A stretch of DNA of 64,000 nucleotides from Bimastos eiseni (taxonomy: Eukaryota; Annelida; Clitellata; Crassiclitellata; Lumbricidae): the NCBI GenBank assembly GCA_959347315.1, contig OY365811.1, forward strand, positions 33,102,543 through 33,166,542. The letters are read 5' to 3'. Below the pieces are notes generated by a model. The model made no database searches. It saw only the letters and a list, made by a program, of their open reading frames with translations, and had not been told where the DNA came from. Both the position numbers and the translations under genes were made by a program. Each line of letters begins with the position of its first letter. The stretch's first letter is position 1. Shown here piece after piece: positions 47,976 to 62,217 of this stretch.

Positions 47976-48934
47976 CAGTTTTTTTACGAGACAGCTTATT
48001 CAAACAATAACTAGGCCTAACCAGTTTTATTCGCAGCGTAATTATATACAGATGCTAGTCAAGCCCGCTACCATGTTCAAATGTAAATTTTTGAGAAGAT
48101 CCTCTGTTGTTGTCCCGACTTGAGAACTTTACCGCACCTTCCTCCTTTTCAAGTTAACTTAACCTATTTTCAGTTCTCATGTAATACTCCAGACAGCAAC
48201 AACGTTCACGACATACATACATGTCAAGTGCAGTCAGTCAAAGCTGGCAGTCGTCGGTAAGAAGCTGGTTTATATAGATGAATATTATTATAGACGAAGA
48301 TCAATCTCTCAGTCAAATAACAGTGAGGACCACCGCTTGGAGTGCTATTTCCTATTCAACTCCTGTTTACTCCAGGTTGGCTTGTAATTATACTCACATG
48401 ATTTGCATTTCCCCGACTATATACTAATCCGTAATTTTGAAACGGATATGACCTGCCACTGTCACGTACAATCATGTCTCGCTCCCGCTGTTGAGCGCTG
48501 TACTCTCGATTTACCCGATTCTCGTTTGAACGTCATTTCAAGACACGCGAGCATTCTATTCCACGAACTAAGGCCAGACTATGTATACAGCGAGATAGAT
48601 AACAGCACAGACAGCAGCCATAGAGCATGCTGCTGCTGTTCGTGTGAATGCGGTTAAGTTACCTATTAGTTTATTCTGGGTTGATCTCGGGTCACACCGA
48701 ACGTGTCTGAATCGTCATTCAAACGAAAGTGTCTATTAAAGCAGACAACTCGACCCGCACGACAAACACGAATCCTGAGTTGGATTTAGAGAAAATCGCC
48801 CAATCATCATCGGGATGATAGATTGGACGCGACGTGGAAAGAGAAAGAACCGGATGAAGAACGGGGGTTGGAGGAGGGAGACGGGACGAGTGAGGAAAAA
48901 CGACGGAAGAAGAAAGGGGAAGAATATATGGGCA

Positions 48935-49018
48935 GGAAGAGGAGGAGGAGAAGGAGGAGGAGAAGGAGGAGGAGGAGGAGGAGGAGAAGGAGGAGGAGAA
49001 GGAGGAGGAGGAGGAGGA
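48935..49018. repeat. (GGA)n/(GAA)n microsatellite
   Basis: About 28 purine triplets; 80 bases before the (AC)n tract. Confidence 0.93.
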
Positions 49019-49095
49019 ATTTTCTCATCAAAAATGTGTCATCGACAATAAAATCAGTCGTACAAGATCACTCAAGATTAGTACAAGCAGAGGAG

Positions 49096-49365
<270 letters not shown>

Positions 49366-49754
49366 CACGCGCAATGGCCACCAGGGTTTGAAATTTTATA
49401 CATCCACCCATCATGCAGACGTGTCGCATATGTGCATATATATATGCATATATATATATATATATATCATATATAAAGTGAAATCATCATCATCATCATC
49501 GTTTCCTGACTCCAGTCGTTTGATGTTGAAGTATGAAAGTAATCAGATTCACTCAATTTGCCAATTTGTCAAGTCAAATAGAACATAAAAATTCTGTATA
49601 TGCCACTTGTTTGTAGCCTACTTACATAGTATATGTTCATCGTATATATAGGCAAACTGTGTATATTAATTTATAGACATTTTAAATATTCCACCAATAA
49701 TATAAATAATATACATATATAAAGTAAAAATATATGCATAAATGTAAGTGGGTT

Positions 49755-49850
49755 CGTGTGTGTGTGTGTGCGCGCGCGCGTGTGTGTATGTTTGTGTATG
49801 TGTGTGGGTGTGTTTGTTTGTGGGTGCGTGTTCGTGTGCGTGTTTGTGTC
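49755..49850. repeat. (GT)n/(CG)n imperfect microsatellite
   Basis: GT-rich tract with an internal CGCGCGCGCG, capable of Z-DNA. Confidence 0.9.
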
Positions 49851-50214
49851 GATCAGAATCGTGTTGACAATGTATGCTGCCTCCGTCTGTCGAAGCTTCT
49901 CGTTCGTTCGACCAACCAATTGTTCCGATGTTGAAATAGTTATTGAGTTATCGACGGGAAACTATTTGACGTCATTGGTCACTTAATAACATAAAAGAGT
50001 TGTACAGCAGCTGAGGTCATTCGTTTGACGAAGCGCCGATGAATCGTTTCGGGAGTAAGCGCTGAAGAGCTATAATGTTCAGTTGATCTGGGTCTTTTAG
50101 GGGGCACAATCTCAGATTCTTACCACTGGTTTGTATACAGACTGTTTATGGTACAAGATGACCACCGATGATAGCGGGATTACCCCACTCTCAGATACAG
50201 GGACAGTGTACAGA

Positions 50215-50415
50215 TTATGATGAAAATGACGATGACGACGACGATAATGATTACAATATTGATGATAATGATGATGATAATAATGATGATAATACTGATG
50301 ATAATATTGATGATAATAATAATAATTATAACTATAATAATAATAATGGTAATAATAATATTAATAACAATTATAACAATAACAATAACAACACCAATAA
50401 CAACAACAATAATTG
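50215..50415. repeat. GAT/AAT/AAC triplet array
   Basis: About 200 bases of GAT shading into AAT and AAC triplets. Confidence 0.9.
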
Positions 50416-51060
50416 CCGGTTTGAATGGGTGCAAAGCTCTTTAGGGTCTCCGTGTGTCCTACAATTCTAGAATTAAATCCCCGAAATAAGCTGCATTTAC
50501 GCCCCGCATGATGTCTAACACAGAGGCGCATAAGACGCAGCCTATTATACGCTCTGACGTATAGATATGTGTCTATTACTTGATCCAGTCCTGGCAGTCA
50601 TTGGATTTAGACGACCACCATGGAGTCACACACAAGCGCACGTAGGCCTACATTTGCAGTAACACACACTAACACACACATAGACATCCATATACCACAC
50701 CAGTATTAGACTATGTATGATATTCTTTCAGCCAATCACCGCTGATGAAAACACGGGAACATATTTTACGACTCCATCTGACGTTATTTCCCTTTGCAAT
50801 AATGCCATTCAAAAGCCGATTAATTCTAACGCCAGACGGGTGAGATGGCCAAACCTTTGTAAAGCATCCCAGGGTCACCGTCAGGTCACGTCAGATTCTA
50901 CGAACCAAATATGGTTTCGTTTAACGCGCTGACATTTCCACTGATTAGAAATAATTAAATCCTCCGTCGGTTAATGATCATCTCTTCCAACAATCCATGC
51001 AATTAGATCAATTAATAATTATTGGGCTATTACGCAATCAACCAACCGACGTATATATAA

Positions 51061-51077
51061 GTATGTATGTATGTATG

Positions 51078-51108
<31 letters not shown>

Positions 51109-51709
51109 GTATGTAAGTATGTATGTAAGTATGTATGTATGTATGTATGTATGTATGTATGTATGTATGTATGTATGTATGTATGTATGTATGTATGTAT
51201 GTATGTATGTATGTATGTATGTATGTATGTATGTATGTATGTATGTATGTATGTATGTATGTATGTATGTATGTATGTATGTATGTATGTATGTATGTAT
51301 GTATGTATGTATGTATGTATGTATGTATGTATGTATGTATGTATGTATGTATGTATGTATGTATGTATGTATGTATGTATGTATGTATGTATGTATGTAT
51401 GTATGTATGTATGTATGTATGTATGTATGTATGTATGTATGTATGTATGTATGTATGTATGTATGTATGTATGTATGTATGTATGTATGTATGTATGTAT
51501 GTATGTATGTATGTATGTATGTATGTATGTATGTATGTATGTATGTATGTATGTATGTATGTATGTATGTATGTATGTATGTATGTATGTATGTATGTAT
51601 GTATGTATGTATGTATGTATGTATGTATGTATGTATGTATGTATGTATGTATGTATGTATGTATGTATGTATGTATGTATGTATGTATGTATGTATGTAT
51701 GTATGTATG
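51061..51709. repeat. (GTAT)n microsatellite, about 162 units
   Basis: A 649-base tetranucleotide tract with only a few GTAA variants near 51105-51132. It stays open in several frames on both strands (up to 248 codons) purely because the unit contains no stop. Confidence 0.98.
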
Positions 51710-51909
51710 AGTGTGAATAATGACGTGTATATATAAATATAAAAACGTGTGTGTATATTCATCATAAATCATATGGATATGGGTTGTAATGCCGTTTCGT
51801 TTAGAAACGCGACCAGTTCAGTCAGTGTGTTCAGGAGGTTGGAGCCATAAAACGAAGTAGGAAGACTGGGTGAGCACTCTTGCATGGTACGGGTGAAGTT
51901 TCCACAGCC

Positions 51910-52173
51910 TTAATTATCACTGGCCATTAAAGAGTTCCATCGATCCCATGGCCTTAGAGGTTCGTAGAACCATTCTATATCGCAACAGAGGCATATTCCA
52001 TTTCCAGTGTTGCGACTCTCCATAATATTATATAGATAGTCTTTTTTTAATTTGGCTCTTTTCCAGTAATATGTCTTCCGAATAAACTTAAGCCAAAATA
52101 GACATTCTAAGCTGTCTGATATAGCGTTGAATGGTGAGTGCACTCTAAAGTTACTCCTCTGGCGAAGATACAC
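51910..52173 (-). other. Orphan protein-like frame, 87 codons
   Basis: An aromatic- and Cys-containing, non-repetitive frame (ICLCCDIEWFYEPLRPWDRW near its end) with a stop at 51910. A possible acceptor (CTATATCAG) lies inside at about 52120. It might be a terminal exon or a transposon relic. No family recognised. Confidence 0.2.
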
Positions 52174-52419
52174 TTACAAAATAGCACGTACGTAATAGCT
52201 ACTGCTATTAATGCAATAGCAATAGCAAGCGTTGTCTACATTCGTATAGCAAGACAGCGTCTCTTAGAAGAAACGCTTCTGATTTTAAGTAATGGCTGCA
52301 ATTTTCGTAAGTCTTAGTGAAATTGGTTTAGAAAATTAAGATATATGAAGATATTAAAAAAATTTATGAAAGGCAGTTAGACAAAGAACAGCGAACGCAG
52401 TCATGCTGGCAGGCAGACG

Positions 52420-52845
52420 GACAGACGGACAGACAGACATACACGCACGCAGACAGACAGACGACCAGGCAGGCAATACCCAGGCATGCAGGCAGCTAGG
52501 CGGACAGAGAGACAGACAGATAAACAGACCAGCAAATAAACAAACGGTAGTCACTTACTGATAATCACATATGAAGTGCACGATGCCTGTGGTGACTGTA
52601 TGGTTAATTAGCATTGTGACTGGGCATTGTAATTAGCGCCCCAGGACTTAGAAATAATCCGTTTGTGTTAATACGTTCATTTAACGAATCAGTGGCAGAC
52701 ATCAGTTATTTATGAGACATTAACGAAGCAGGCAGGCAGGCAGACAGACAGACGGATGGACAGACAGACAGACAGACAGACAATTAGACAGATAGACAGA
52801 CAAACAGACAGACGGACAGGCAGGCAGGCAGACAGACGGACAGAA
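52420..52845. repeat. Two CAGA/CAGG-rich arrays
   Basis: 52420-52530 and 52725-52845 carry CAGACAGA/GGCAGGCA tetranucleotides. Short frames over them are artefacts. Confidence 0.8.
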
Positions 52846-52899
52846 AGCAGGAGCTTCTGAGACAACGCCATTGAATGAGACCTGATAGCGTTACACAAA

Positions 52900-55560
52900 C
52901 AAACAAACTACATGAACTGTAAAAATTAATGACTGGTAGAGCAGACACTCGCATAGCTTGCAAGCACACACTGTCTGGCAACGACGCTCGTTCAATTTCG
53001 TTGTCAGCTATATAGTTTTATAGTTAATTGCACTACCCCAAAAATATCACAGTATTGTCTGAACGGAGGCCATAGACACTGTTCTTTTATACTAGATAAT
53101 TGATGTCTTGGAATTTCTGACTACATTAGTGTATGCTGTTATGTAGGCGGAGGCTTATCGAAGAATGGTAGGCTCAATGACTTGAGAAAAAGGGTTGTGA
53201 TGTCATATAGGGTCTGGAAAAGTGTTAACCAGTACAACTGGTGACCTGCGTTCTTTGCGACGTGCCCAGCTCCCAATCCACCCCACCCCTGGAGAGCAGA
53301 CAGAGACAGGGAGACAGAGAGACAGACGAAGCGGCGTACAAGAAGAGCGACGGACATTGCCTGAGGAAAAGGAAAGGCAAGAACGGAGCCTGCTATTGAG
53401 TTCAGAAAACGACAACGAATGATGACTGATTGTATACGACGATCTGGAACATGCAGCCATACATACGCATCTTCAGCAAGAGACAACCGATAGGACATTA
53501 AGACACACAAAAAGAGGCACAGACGGAGCGGCACACGATCGGTTCGTTATATTAAGTAACGCTGCACTATTACTATCTGGGAGTGAGGACCTGTTAAGTA
53601 AACCAGACGCAATTACACAATTGCAGATGAAGGATGTGAACCTTGTGAACTTCGATTAAATGACCAATAAACATATTCTGCGCCCTATGCCCTCCGATAA
53701 ATTGTTTTATAGCGCATATTTTTTATATGGTTTGATGCATTAAGCGTACGATGACGCTTAGAAACTGATTGGACCAAACCATAAGTAAATGTGTGCATTG
53801 AATGAATGACAAATACGTTAGGTAACTGCATGATACGCAATTCGCAAATTTCCATCCTTGCAGTCAATACATGGAGCTGATAGAAACGAATCTGTTGATT
53901 AGTTTGTTGAATTAGACAACGGCGGCAACAGTTGTCTATACTCTATAGCAAGTACGCTATAGTAGGCCTATGTAGTACATAGTAAATATAGGATAGTAAG
54001 TGAACTCTACTAGGTTACATGATCATAGTAGGTCTAAGTAGTCCATAAATAGTAAGTAGGTTATTATAATCTATAGCGTTTTTGTTCGTAAGTAGTTTTT
54101 AGAAGGTAGTCCATAATTAGTGATCTATATTATATATATATTATATATATATATATATATATAATATATATATATAGCAAGTAGTCAACAAGAAGTAATC
54201 TAAACTATGGTTTGAATTATTATGCCATATGTCGCGTTTATTAATCCCAGGATGCATAGCTGGAGTATGGTGACCTAATGATTTTACGATGAGGAATTAT
54301 TACAGAAGTCGATTTTGACAGTCGACAGCCAGGCAAGGCGCCCATGATGTTATACAACTTAGGCGCATTGGCTTAATTCACGATTGCAAGTGAGTTAATT
54401 TATACATCAATTCTTTGGATGGGGCGAATAGCGCGAGGGAAACGATGGGCTGAAAACTATGATGTTTCAGACTTGTAGGATGTCAACAGGGGACCATATC
54501 AAATAAAATCCTGGACCTATCTGAATTTGCCTTCAGCTTCCAAGACTTTTTTCATGGTCTTTGTTCAGAGCCAACATAATATATGCATAATGCACCGTCA
54601 ATCGAATGTTATCAAAATAGACTACAGCGTCAAAACAATGCAACATAGATCGCCAACCAACTGTTGCCTCGAAATGAAATTGGTTAGACAGACATACATA
54701 TAGACAGTCAGACATACAGGCATGCATACATGCATGGAGGCAGACGGACATACAGACATATTGTTCTCGCCAGACAGATCAGTTAGTACAGCGTCTGTGT
54801 TTGTATACACAAACAAAGCGCCTTCTTTGCGAACCTTTCAACGAGGTCAAGATCTTAAGTCAAGGAGATAGGAAGAAAACTGTTTTATCAATCCGACTAT
54901 AAGTTTTTTTTAAAGCTTCGTTTCGTGAGATGACTCTTTGTAGCGAAGACGTTGAAATGATAAAACTGTTCAAGGCATAAAAATTGGGATTTATTGTGAT
55001 ACCTTTATGTCAAAGCAGGCACGATGCATCTGTGTATAGGCCTACCTAATACTTTGATATGGTACAATGAGCGATTAATGTCCTATTTCTTACTAGTTCG
55101 TCTGCAAGTGTATGAAAAGAAAAGTCAGTTCTTCATCCGCTCAATTATGTTTACCCAGAAATAAATTAATTTTCGTTCTGCTGCTACTAATCTAATCTAG
55201 TCCAGAGATTACTATAGCGCCATTAAAATATTATATTAGGACATAAGCACCAATTAAGCCAGAAGCAGGTATACAGTTTAAAAGAAGGAAGGATTTGCTA
55301 ATTTGCTGAAGAATTATCACACGAAAGCAATAGTGGGGCACCATCTGCGCAGATTATGGTAGTCTAGACGGACGCCAGTAAGTAGCGAATCAAATGATGT
55401 CGTGTAGAGGGTAAACTGGATATTGCCAAGTACAGAACAATATTCAATTCAAGATGGTTGACGCCGAAATGAATTGATCGACGCGAACAGAGTGAGATCG
55501 AAAGTAGAGGGAGGACTCGAATCAGTTAAGAAAAGGACCAGATGGACCGATTCAGTGTTC
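52900..55560. other. Intergenic, no supported gene
   Basis: TAGTA-rich low-complexity DNA at 53940-54120, an (AT)n run at 54131-54176, and no recognisable coding signal. Confidence 0.45.
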
Positions 55561-55576
55561 AAGGCGGTGAAGGAGT

Positions 55577-55583
55577 GTATGCG

Positions 55584-55629
<46 letters not shown>
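55577..55629. repeat. (AT)n microsatellite
   Basis: About 26 AT units. Confidence 0.95.
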
Positions 55630-55631
<2 letters not shown>

Positions 55632-58600
55632 TTAGCTGCATCGAATGCTGAGGATAGATTGAAGAAAGGGAAGACTGTTATACTTAACCATTGCCGTAAA
55701 TCTACTCATGATGGTTTATTATGAAATTGTAGGTCGTTCACTTTCAACTGAGTGGTGTTTGTGATTGACAGATTGGAAAGAAAGATAGATGTTATGGGAT
55801 CGTGATTGGCAGATTGAAATGACAAATAGATGGTATGGTGCAGGTCAGACAAATGGCAACTACTTTTTTCCAGGATTTCGAAATAGATATATCATAAAAT
55901 ATCATCAAGAGAGTAAAAGAATTTTACTGTGAGAGTGAACTGATGGCTAAGCTATCGGGGAAACAGCCCTCAGCAAAAGAGGGATAGGGTCTGACGATGG
56001 ATTTGATAATTGGGCCCAAGACAACAACATAGGACACTCCGAAGGGCTGTGTGAATATTATAAGACCCAGGGCACACTGCTTGTCAGGAGATGAAAAAAT
56101 GAGATTACAAAGATAGGTCAGAGTTGCTGGGTGGAGCTCGGTGGAGGAGACTTGGGGTAGGATACTCCACCAGAGAAGGGAAGGCTAGAAAACTGATACG
56201 TATCTGTTCAGCCCATCTTTGCGAGAATTTGTAAACAATACAATCTTTTTAGGCCATCATGAGTTTACAATTACTAAATTGTATACAGGCTTGACGGGAT
56301 TACTAGACGGCAATGGAAAGCGGCCACCGGCTCTCATAAGCCGAGGCTATGAACGTGAAGTCGCTAGCTTATTGTATCAGATGCTGTCTCCTCGATGGCG
56401 TATACTGATTGACTTAAAAGACTAAGTGCTTCTTCCGCGTTAAAAACATACACTGCAGTCAGTCAGCATTTCTCTTTTATTGAAACTCTACTGGCTAGTT
56501 ATTAATTACAATTAAAATTTAATTATTATATTCAATTATAATTATAGTATTATTCGAGCCGCTGTCACCGTGACCATGCAGATGAATGCAAGACAGTTAA
56601 CATACTTGGCATCACAATGATTAAAGAACAGCTTTAAGAGATTTAAATCTCGGCAAATCCTTATTCTTGTACAAAAGACCTCGAAATCTGACCGCTCAAT
56701 TAGTAAATGGCACCTCCCTCCTATTTGAGCTTTGTAGTTTGTACTCATTCCATTATACACGGAATGCTATTTTTAAATTCATTTATTTGTATTAGGTCAG
56801 ACGGCGGATGAAATTCACTCAACGACGGACGACAGTGAAATAGTATGAAAACGTGAAGATCATTATGTCACCTACACATAGAGCGTCTATGGCCTATAAA
56901 TGCAGTGCTAAAAAGGATGTGCAGGAAGTTAGCGTTAAGATGCTATCACAATTATCAGTCAAAGTTTAACTAATGTCTCGGGCGTGCTTCAATATATACG
57001 ATTATATCATCACAGAGCATTTCCTAAAAGACTCGGTATAGAGAGGATACAGTTTGTTGATCGTTACGCCTGAGTAGGTCCGTGAAATTCAGTGGACCGT
57101 AAACGGGGAGGAATCGGGGCATCGGAAACCTCGTTATAAGATATGGATCGATCGAAGTTATAACTATAGTAGATACAGGAAGACTGACAACAGCAGCTCA
57201 ACATTTACGACGCATTAAATTACAATTTCAAAGTTGATCAAGTACATTATGGCTAAAGAATGGAATCTCGGTGGAGAATGGATTCACACGTGACTCGCCA
57301 GATCAGCTGGAATGCGTCTCTTTCCATAAGATCACGAATGTTTGTTTATTCTTTTAATTAGACAAGATACTTCTGTTCAAGTTGGTGTACAACTGTGTTA
57401 CGCATCATGTTATATTAAGGCATAAATTCCGTAATGAACAAACTAATGAGTGGGGAAATGTTGAATCTTCGTATGCTGTACATGTATCTCGCCAATTGGT
57501 ATTTATATTTCGAGATCTCTGTCTATATGTATAGGTTGAGATCTTCAGAGAAAAGACAGAATTGAAACACAATGCAAGACATCTATTCCATTTGAACCTA
57601 ACGAATTTAACTATATAATGAGTACTTCCAGCATTGTGGATGAAAATACGAGTAAATATTGAGACAGGACTGCCTGTCAGGCTTCATAATTGTGATAGGA
57701 CAGGAAAATAAGGTCGTCAACGCTTCATATCAATGACTGAAAGTCGGATGTCTTTTTAGCTTAAGAAAAATTCATATATTTTTAATCCTCTTTTCCTCAA
57801 CACCGTATCCATGCACGACCAACTTCATCACAAGATTATTGTTACCGCAACTCAAGATGTGGCTTTCGATCTGGCCCTCTGTGTCTCCTATCCGCCCCCT
57901 CTCTCTCTGTTTTGTTTCCTTCAGATCTGAGACATTTGCGGAATCCTTTCTTATGTTCGACTTCCAAACCGATTCCAACATCATCCCATGTGCCTGATGC
58001 GATTTATATTCAGAAATTTCACGGACAGTAGAAATCCGAGCTACTGTTATCTGAAGGGACAGCTCTTTCTTCTCTACCTTTCACATATGACATTAATCAC
58101 ATTCACACAATACGCATATAGGTCGATACAAGCATATTTGCATACATACACATATACAGAAGTATCCGCAGCTGAGAGTGTCCACAGAAATCTTCAGACA
58201 TATTCAGATGAATGCGTAGATCCATCTTTAGTCAGATAGATTAGGCGTGACCGTTCTCCGAGGTGGAGACCCAATCGTTCAGTTCCCAACAAACGATCCA
58301 AGTGATATATTCAGTGAATTTGTGTGTTGCATGTGCAAGTGCGTTGGCGGGTGCCAGCGGGTGTCAAGTACGACCCCCCCTTCAACGGATGGCTACGTGC
58401 GTGAGAGTGTGAGCACGTGCGAGCGTGCGGTATAATGACCCGGAAAACTTCACACACACAGCGGCTGCAGAGGGAAAGCCCCGTAGTCCCAAGATTAACA
58501 CACATAGATGTCATGTCTTCACATACATATCACATAATTCTATTATGTTTTTGTGTGTTAAATTAATTAATTACGCCCGTCAGTCATTCATGGCATGCGT

Positions 58601-58975
58601 ATGTGTGTGTGTTTGTTAGTGTATGCATGCATTCATATATGCATGTGTTTGTATGTGTATGCTAATGTACGAATGTATTCATTTATGTATGTCAGTGACA
58701 TAATAATCTTCTTCCAGTAATCTAAAGATGACGAATGCATGTTGCATATGCGATTGAGTTCAAAGAGCAATGTACCCTCGCATGTGTCTGCCTTAGCATC
58801 TGTGTGTATGTTCCTATGTCAGTGTATGTTGCTCAGATTTCCTTTTGAATGTACAGAATCAGTGGAGTGACGTTGATTGTACTTTGTAGCATCTATATAG
58901 CAGCGCTATATAAATGCACGCCTAGAGTGATGCTGTGTGAATGATATAATTGAGTAATTGTGCGAATAGTGCAAT
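55630..58975. other. Intergenic, no supported gene
   Basis: No domain-bearing frame. The copy AGCGCTATATAAATG at 58904-58918 belongs to the dispersed GCGCTATATAAA motif. Confidence 0.4.
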
Positions 58976-58976
58976 G

Positions 58977-58978
<2 letters not shown>

Positions 58979-59023
<45 letters not shown>

Positions 59024-59026
59024 ATG
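58979..59026. repeat. (CTG)n(ATG)n triplet microsatellite
   Basis: About 11 CTG units followed by 4 ATG units. Confidence 0.95.
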
Positions 59027-60544
59027 TTCCTGTCACTGTCGATGTGGCCGTATAGCATTCCCACCTTTTCCATTCAACGATGCTGACAGAATTTGACAAA
59101 CTTTTCCATGACAGATAAGTCGATATCTGACGTTCCCATCTGCGATGAGAACGTCAGTGCGAATACCAGCAAAACTAACTGTATATATATAATATATATA
59201 TATATGTATTGTATATATATATATATATATATATGAATCTCTATGTGCATATATTTTATATATATATACGTGTGTATAGGGACTTGCATTCCTCAATTCT
59301 TTACCAATAGGCTTATATGTTGTCATGTTGCTCATGTATATATTTATGCAGATAGATCTGCATTAATCTACATGTGTGAGTATATATATATATATATATA
59401 TGATATAATGCCCCAATATGCATAGGCTCACTTACGCTGTCGGATATTTCACATGTATGGGATAAATTAATGGTTGTGTCTGTTTTCGATTTGATTTTTC
59501 AGAGACCGATATTTTGTCGCAAAATAGGTCACGTTGATCGGTTGGCAAATTAAATGCGTCTCTGAGCGAGAAAGTGCGAGCACTCATTGCAACGTTAAAC
59601 TGCAATGACACGTGAGCCTGTCTGGAACAATGGCACGCTCACACATGGCAGCATAATTTTAATACGCCGTTAAGTATGTAAGTAAGCAAATAGGCTAGTC
59701 GTAATTGTAACTATAGTTCCAAAAATTTACATGACGCCAATATGGGACACTCTTAAGAGTGCTCTTGACGTGACGATATCCACCAAAACTGAAGAAAAAG
59801 CCGTGCAAGGATCGCAGAAGCTGTGATTCACAATTTCACACGCTGACGTCCAAAATCGTATGCACAGAAATGATGCTTTTTAAGTACCTAAAAGCGTCAT
59901 GATATAGCTTAACAGGCAAACCCGCCGAGAGGGAGATGCGGCAAATCCTGTGGTTCGGCGATTTTTAGGGATCTGGCTGGGTCCGGATTTACTCTTTCTA
60001 GGTGCCTAAAATTTCTCCGCCTATGGTCCTTAATTTCACTGGGTTGTTTAAGTGGACTAGAATACTGTGTCAGAACTACTTATTTACTATAGCTTCTTCG
60101 TGGAACTGTGATGGCGTCTACTGTTACAAATATTGTCATTCAAACAATTCCAAAAGTTTGCAATTCTTGCCGAAAAGAATTTCTGCCATAATGTTTCCCT
60201 CGGTTCATTTGTAAATATATGCTTACAATAATTATGTCTTTAAGTGGTCTTATTTTAAGCTAAGAACCCACGTCACTATGCCTAGTTTCCAGTGATAGCA
60301 TAGGATGGTGTCAGTTAGATTTCCTCTTATCTATCTTTTCTCCAATGTTGTTAATAGACATTTAAAAAAATTTCGTCACAGTTTAGATCTATGTAGCCCC
60401 AACACATTCTAACACCTCTTTATTGCAGCTCCTCAAGTTCACTTCCTCAAGTTCGATTATAAGCTATATTTCAAGTTTAGATTCCAATTCCATTTCGCAC
60501 GCTCATGCGCACGTCCAGATTCCAATTCCAATTAGATTTCATTG

Positions 60545-60800
60545 AATGAGGATTATAACTATGGCATCAATAGCGATTTGTACGACCTCAATGTCATCAT
60601 TAGTATCTTTGACGAACTCTACGAACGAGCCGATGTCTCCCTATCGGAGTTAACTCCATCCTCTCTAATCCTGACCATATTCTAAATAATCTTCCTCCTC
60701 CTATTAGAACGGTGGAGCCCCAGTTGCGACAACGTGCTTACAACAGGCCTGCTGTGTTCTCCGGGCCCCGAGCTGATGATTTCACCCGTTGTGGCTTCAT
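60545..60800 (+). pseudogene. LINE ORF2 tail, frameshifted
   Basis: One frame reads DELYERADVSL; after a frame change the sequence continues NSILSNPDHILNNLPP, then RTVEPQLRQRAYNRP. The order D-x-L-x-x-AD-x-x-LF-x-x-IL-x-N-x-xH-x-L-x-x-LPP...LR-x-R-x-xN is the familiar C-terminal region of many LINE reverse transcriptases. It is decayed, with one frameshift, and not a host gene. Confidence 0.6.
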
Positions 60801-61721
60801 TAACCCTCCATTGACTTTTCCTTCTGCCCGGCCTTCAGTTGCCATCGGGCATTTTATAAATTTCCATGCTTTCGACGGATTATGTATATATATATATATA
60901 TGTTCTTGTTCTTACTTATTAATGTGCACATGTCGTGCGTTTGCAGACGTCTGATCACAGAATATACTTACTTATTTACCTACATATTATCCTCTTCTTG
61001 ATCATACATAAACCTTTTTATAGCTTCAGCACATTGTCTCAGTGAACTTGCACTTGTACGCGCACACAGCGCCTTCCAGAGGTTCTTATAAGGCGCTATA
61101 TAAATAGCCAGATGCATACACAGATAACCATTCTTTTGTGAACGCATGTATACAGATCGTTGAGAAAATGATTTAATAGCATAATAATTTGTTGTGCTTT
61201 TGATTATAGATAATTATTTATAAGACAGACAATCAGACCAATCGCTCGAGATGCTACCATTAAACTGATCCAAGAACTATACTCAGCTATAGTCTCAAAT
61301 CTCAATATTGCATATATTTCAGAGTCCAAGTGTAATCACACACACATATACAACTATAGTATCATAATATATATATATGCGCATAGTCATATAAACATAT
61401 GTATATATATATATACAGTTTACATCACTCGCTTACCGGTCGAAGAGCCGATTACCTTTTTTTATAAGAACTCAGACTACGCTGTGGGCTGAGGCATATT
61501 AAAAAAACGGTCAAATGTTGATCTGTTTGTGGGCCACAGATAATAAAAACTAGTTGGTGCTCTGTTTAAGCAGGTAAGGTGAGTATAATCACAGAAGTCA
61601 AGCAGGCATTGAAACATTGATTCAGGGCATACAAAAGCATAATGCATAACGCGATAAGACCATCTTCATGGAGCGGTGAGATGATAAGAAGGAAGAAAGT
61701 TCGATACATCACAGGCCCATA

Positions 61722-61835
61722 GGGTCGACTAATCCTTCCATTCACTAGGTGGCGTTAGTAACATGAGCAGCAGTACACATGGGCGCCTTGTAATCTGCCA
61801 CACAGTTGAAATCGACCCTAGTGCAACTTGCTATC
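61722..61835 (+). repeat. Dispersed repeat family E, copy 2
   Basis: GGTCGACTAATCCTTCCATT, AGGTGGCGTTAG, GGGCGCCTTG, GTTGAAATCGACCCTAGTGC. It aligns with 31990-32110. Confidence 0.6.
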
Positions 61836-62000
61836 ATTTGTTACCGCTATGTCATGTAATCATTCATTGTGAATTGAACAAAATATATTGTTTATTGAGG
61901 AAGAACAGACAGCAAAGAAAGCTCGGCGTTTCAATTTCAGTGTTTATTTGTCAAGTAAAGTGGAGGAAAATCCTTTTGTATATCACAATGTATATGTATG

Positions 62001-62217
62001 ATGTTACAGGCAATGTGTGAAACCATGGATTTTGTAAAACGCCTGAGCAATTTGTAAAACTCTAAACCTACAGTAACCCCAACTCTACCCTGACCCTGAC
62101 CCTAACCCTGACCTAAATCCTAACTCTTACCCAAACCGCAAACGGGTGATTTTACGATCTAAAATCTAAAAATCAGGCATCTCACAAAATTCCTGTTTCA
62201 CACATTGCCTGTAACAT
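62001..62217. mobile_element. MITE-like element, 217 bp with perfect 23-bp inverted repeats
   Basis: ATGTTACAGGCAATGTGTGA+AAC at the left is exactly the reverse complement of the right end (62195-62217). Similarity continues inward with mismatches (GGATTTTGT versus ACAAAATTCC). The interior holds a CCCTGA/CCCTAA tract (62082-62110). No clear target duplication or transposase frame. Confidence 0.75.

Noticed and set aside
51071..51736. Long open frames of 191-248 codons on both strands
   Set aside because: They are translations of a stop-free (GTAT)n tract in several frames at once, with no flanking coding evidence.
62082..62110. Telomere end
   Set aside because: Only a few CCCTGA/CCCTAA units inside an inverted-repeat element with unique DNA on both sides.
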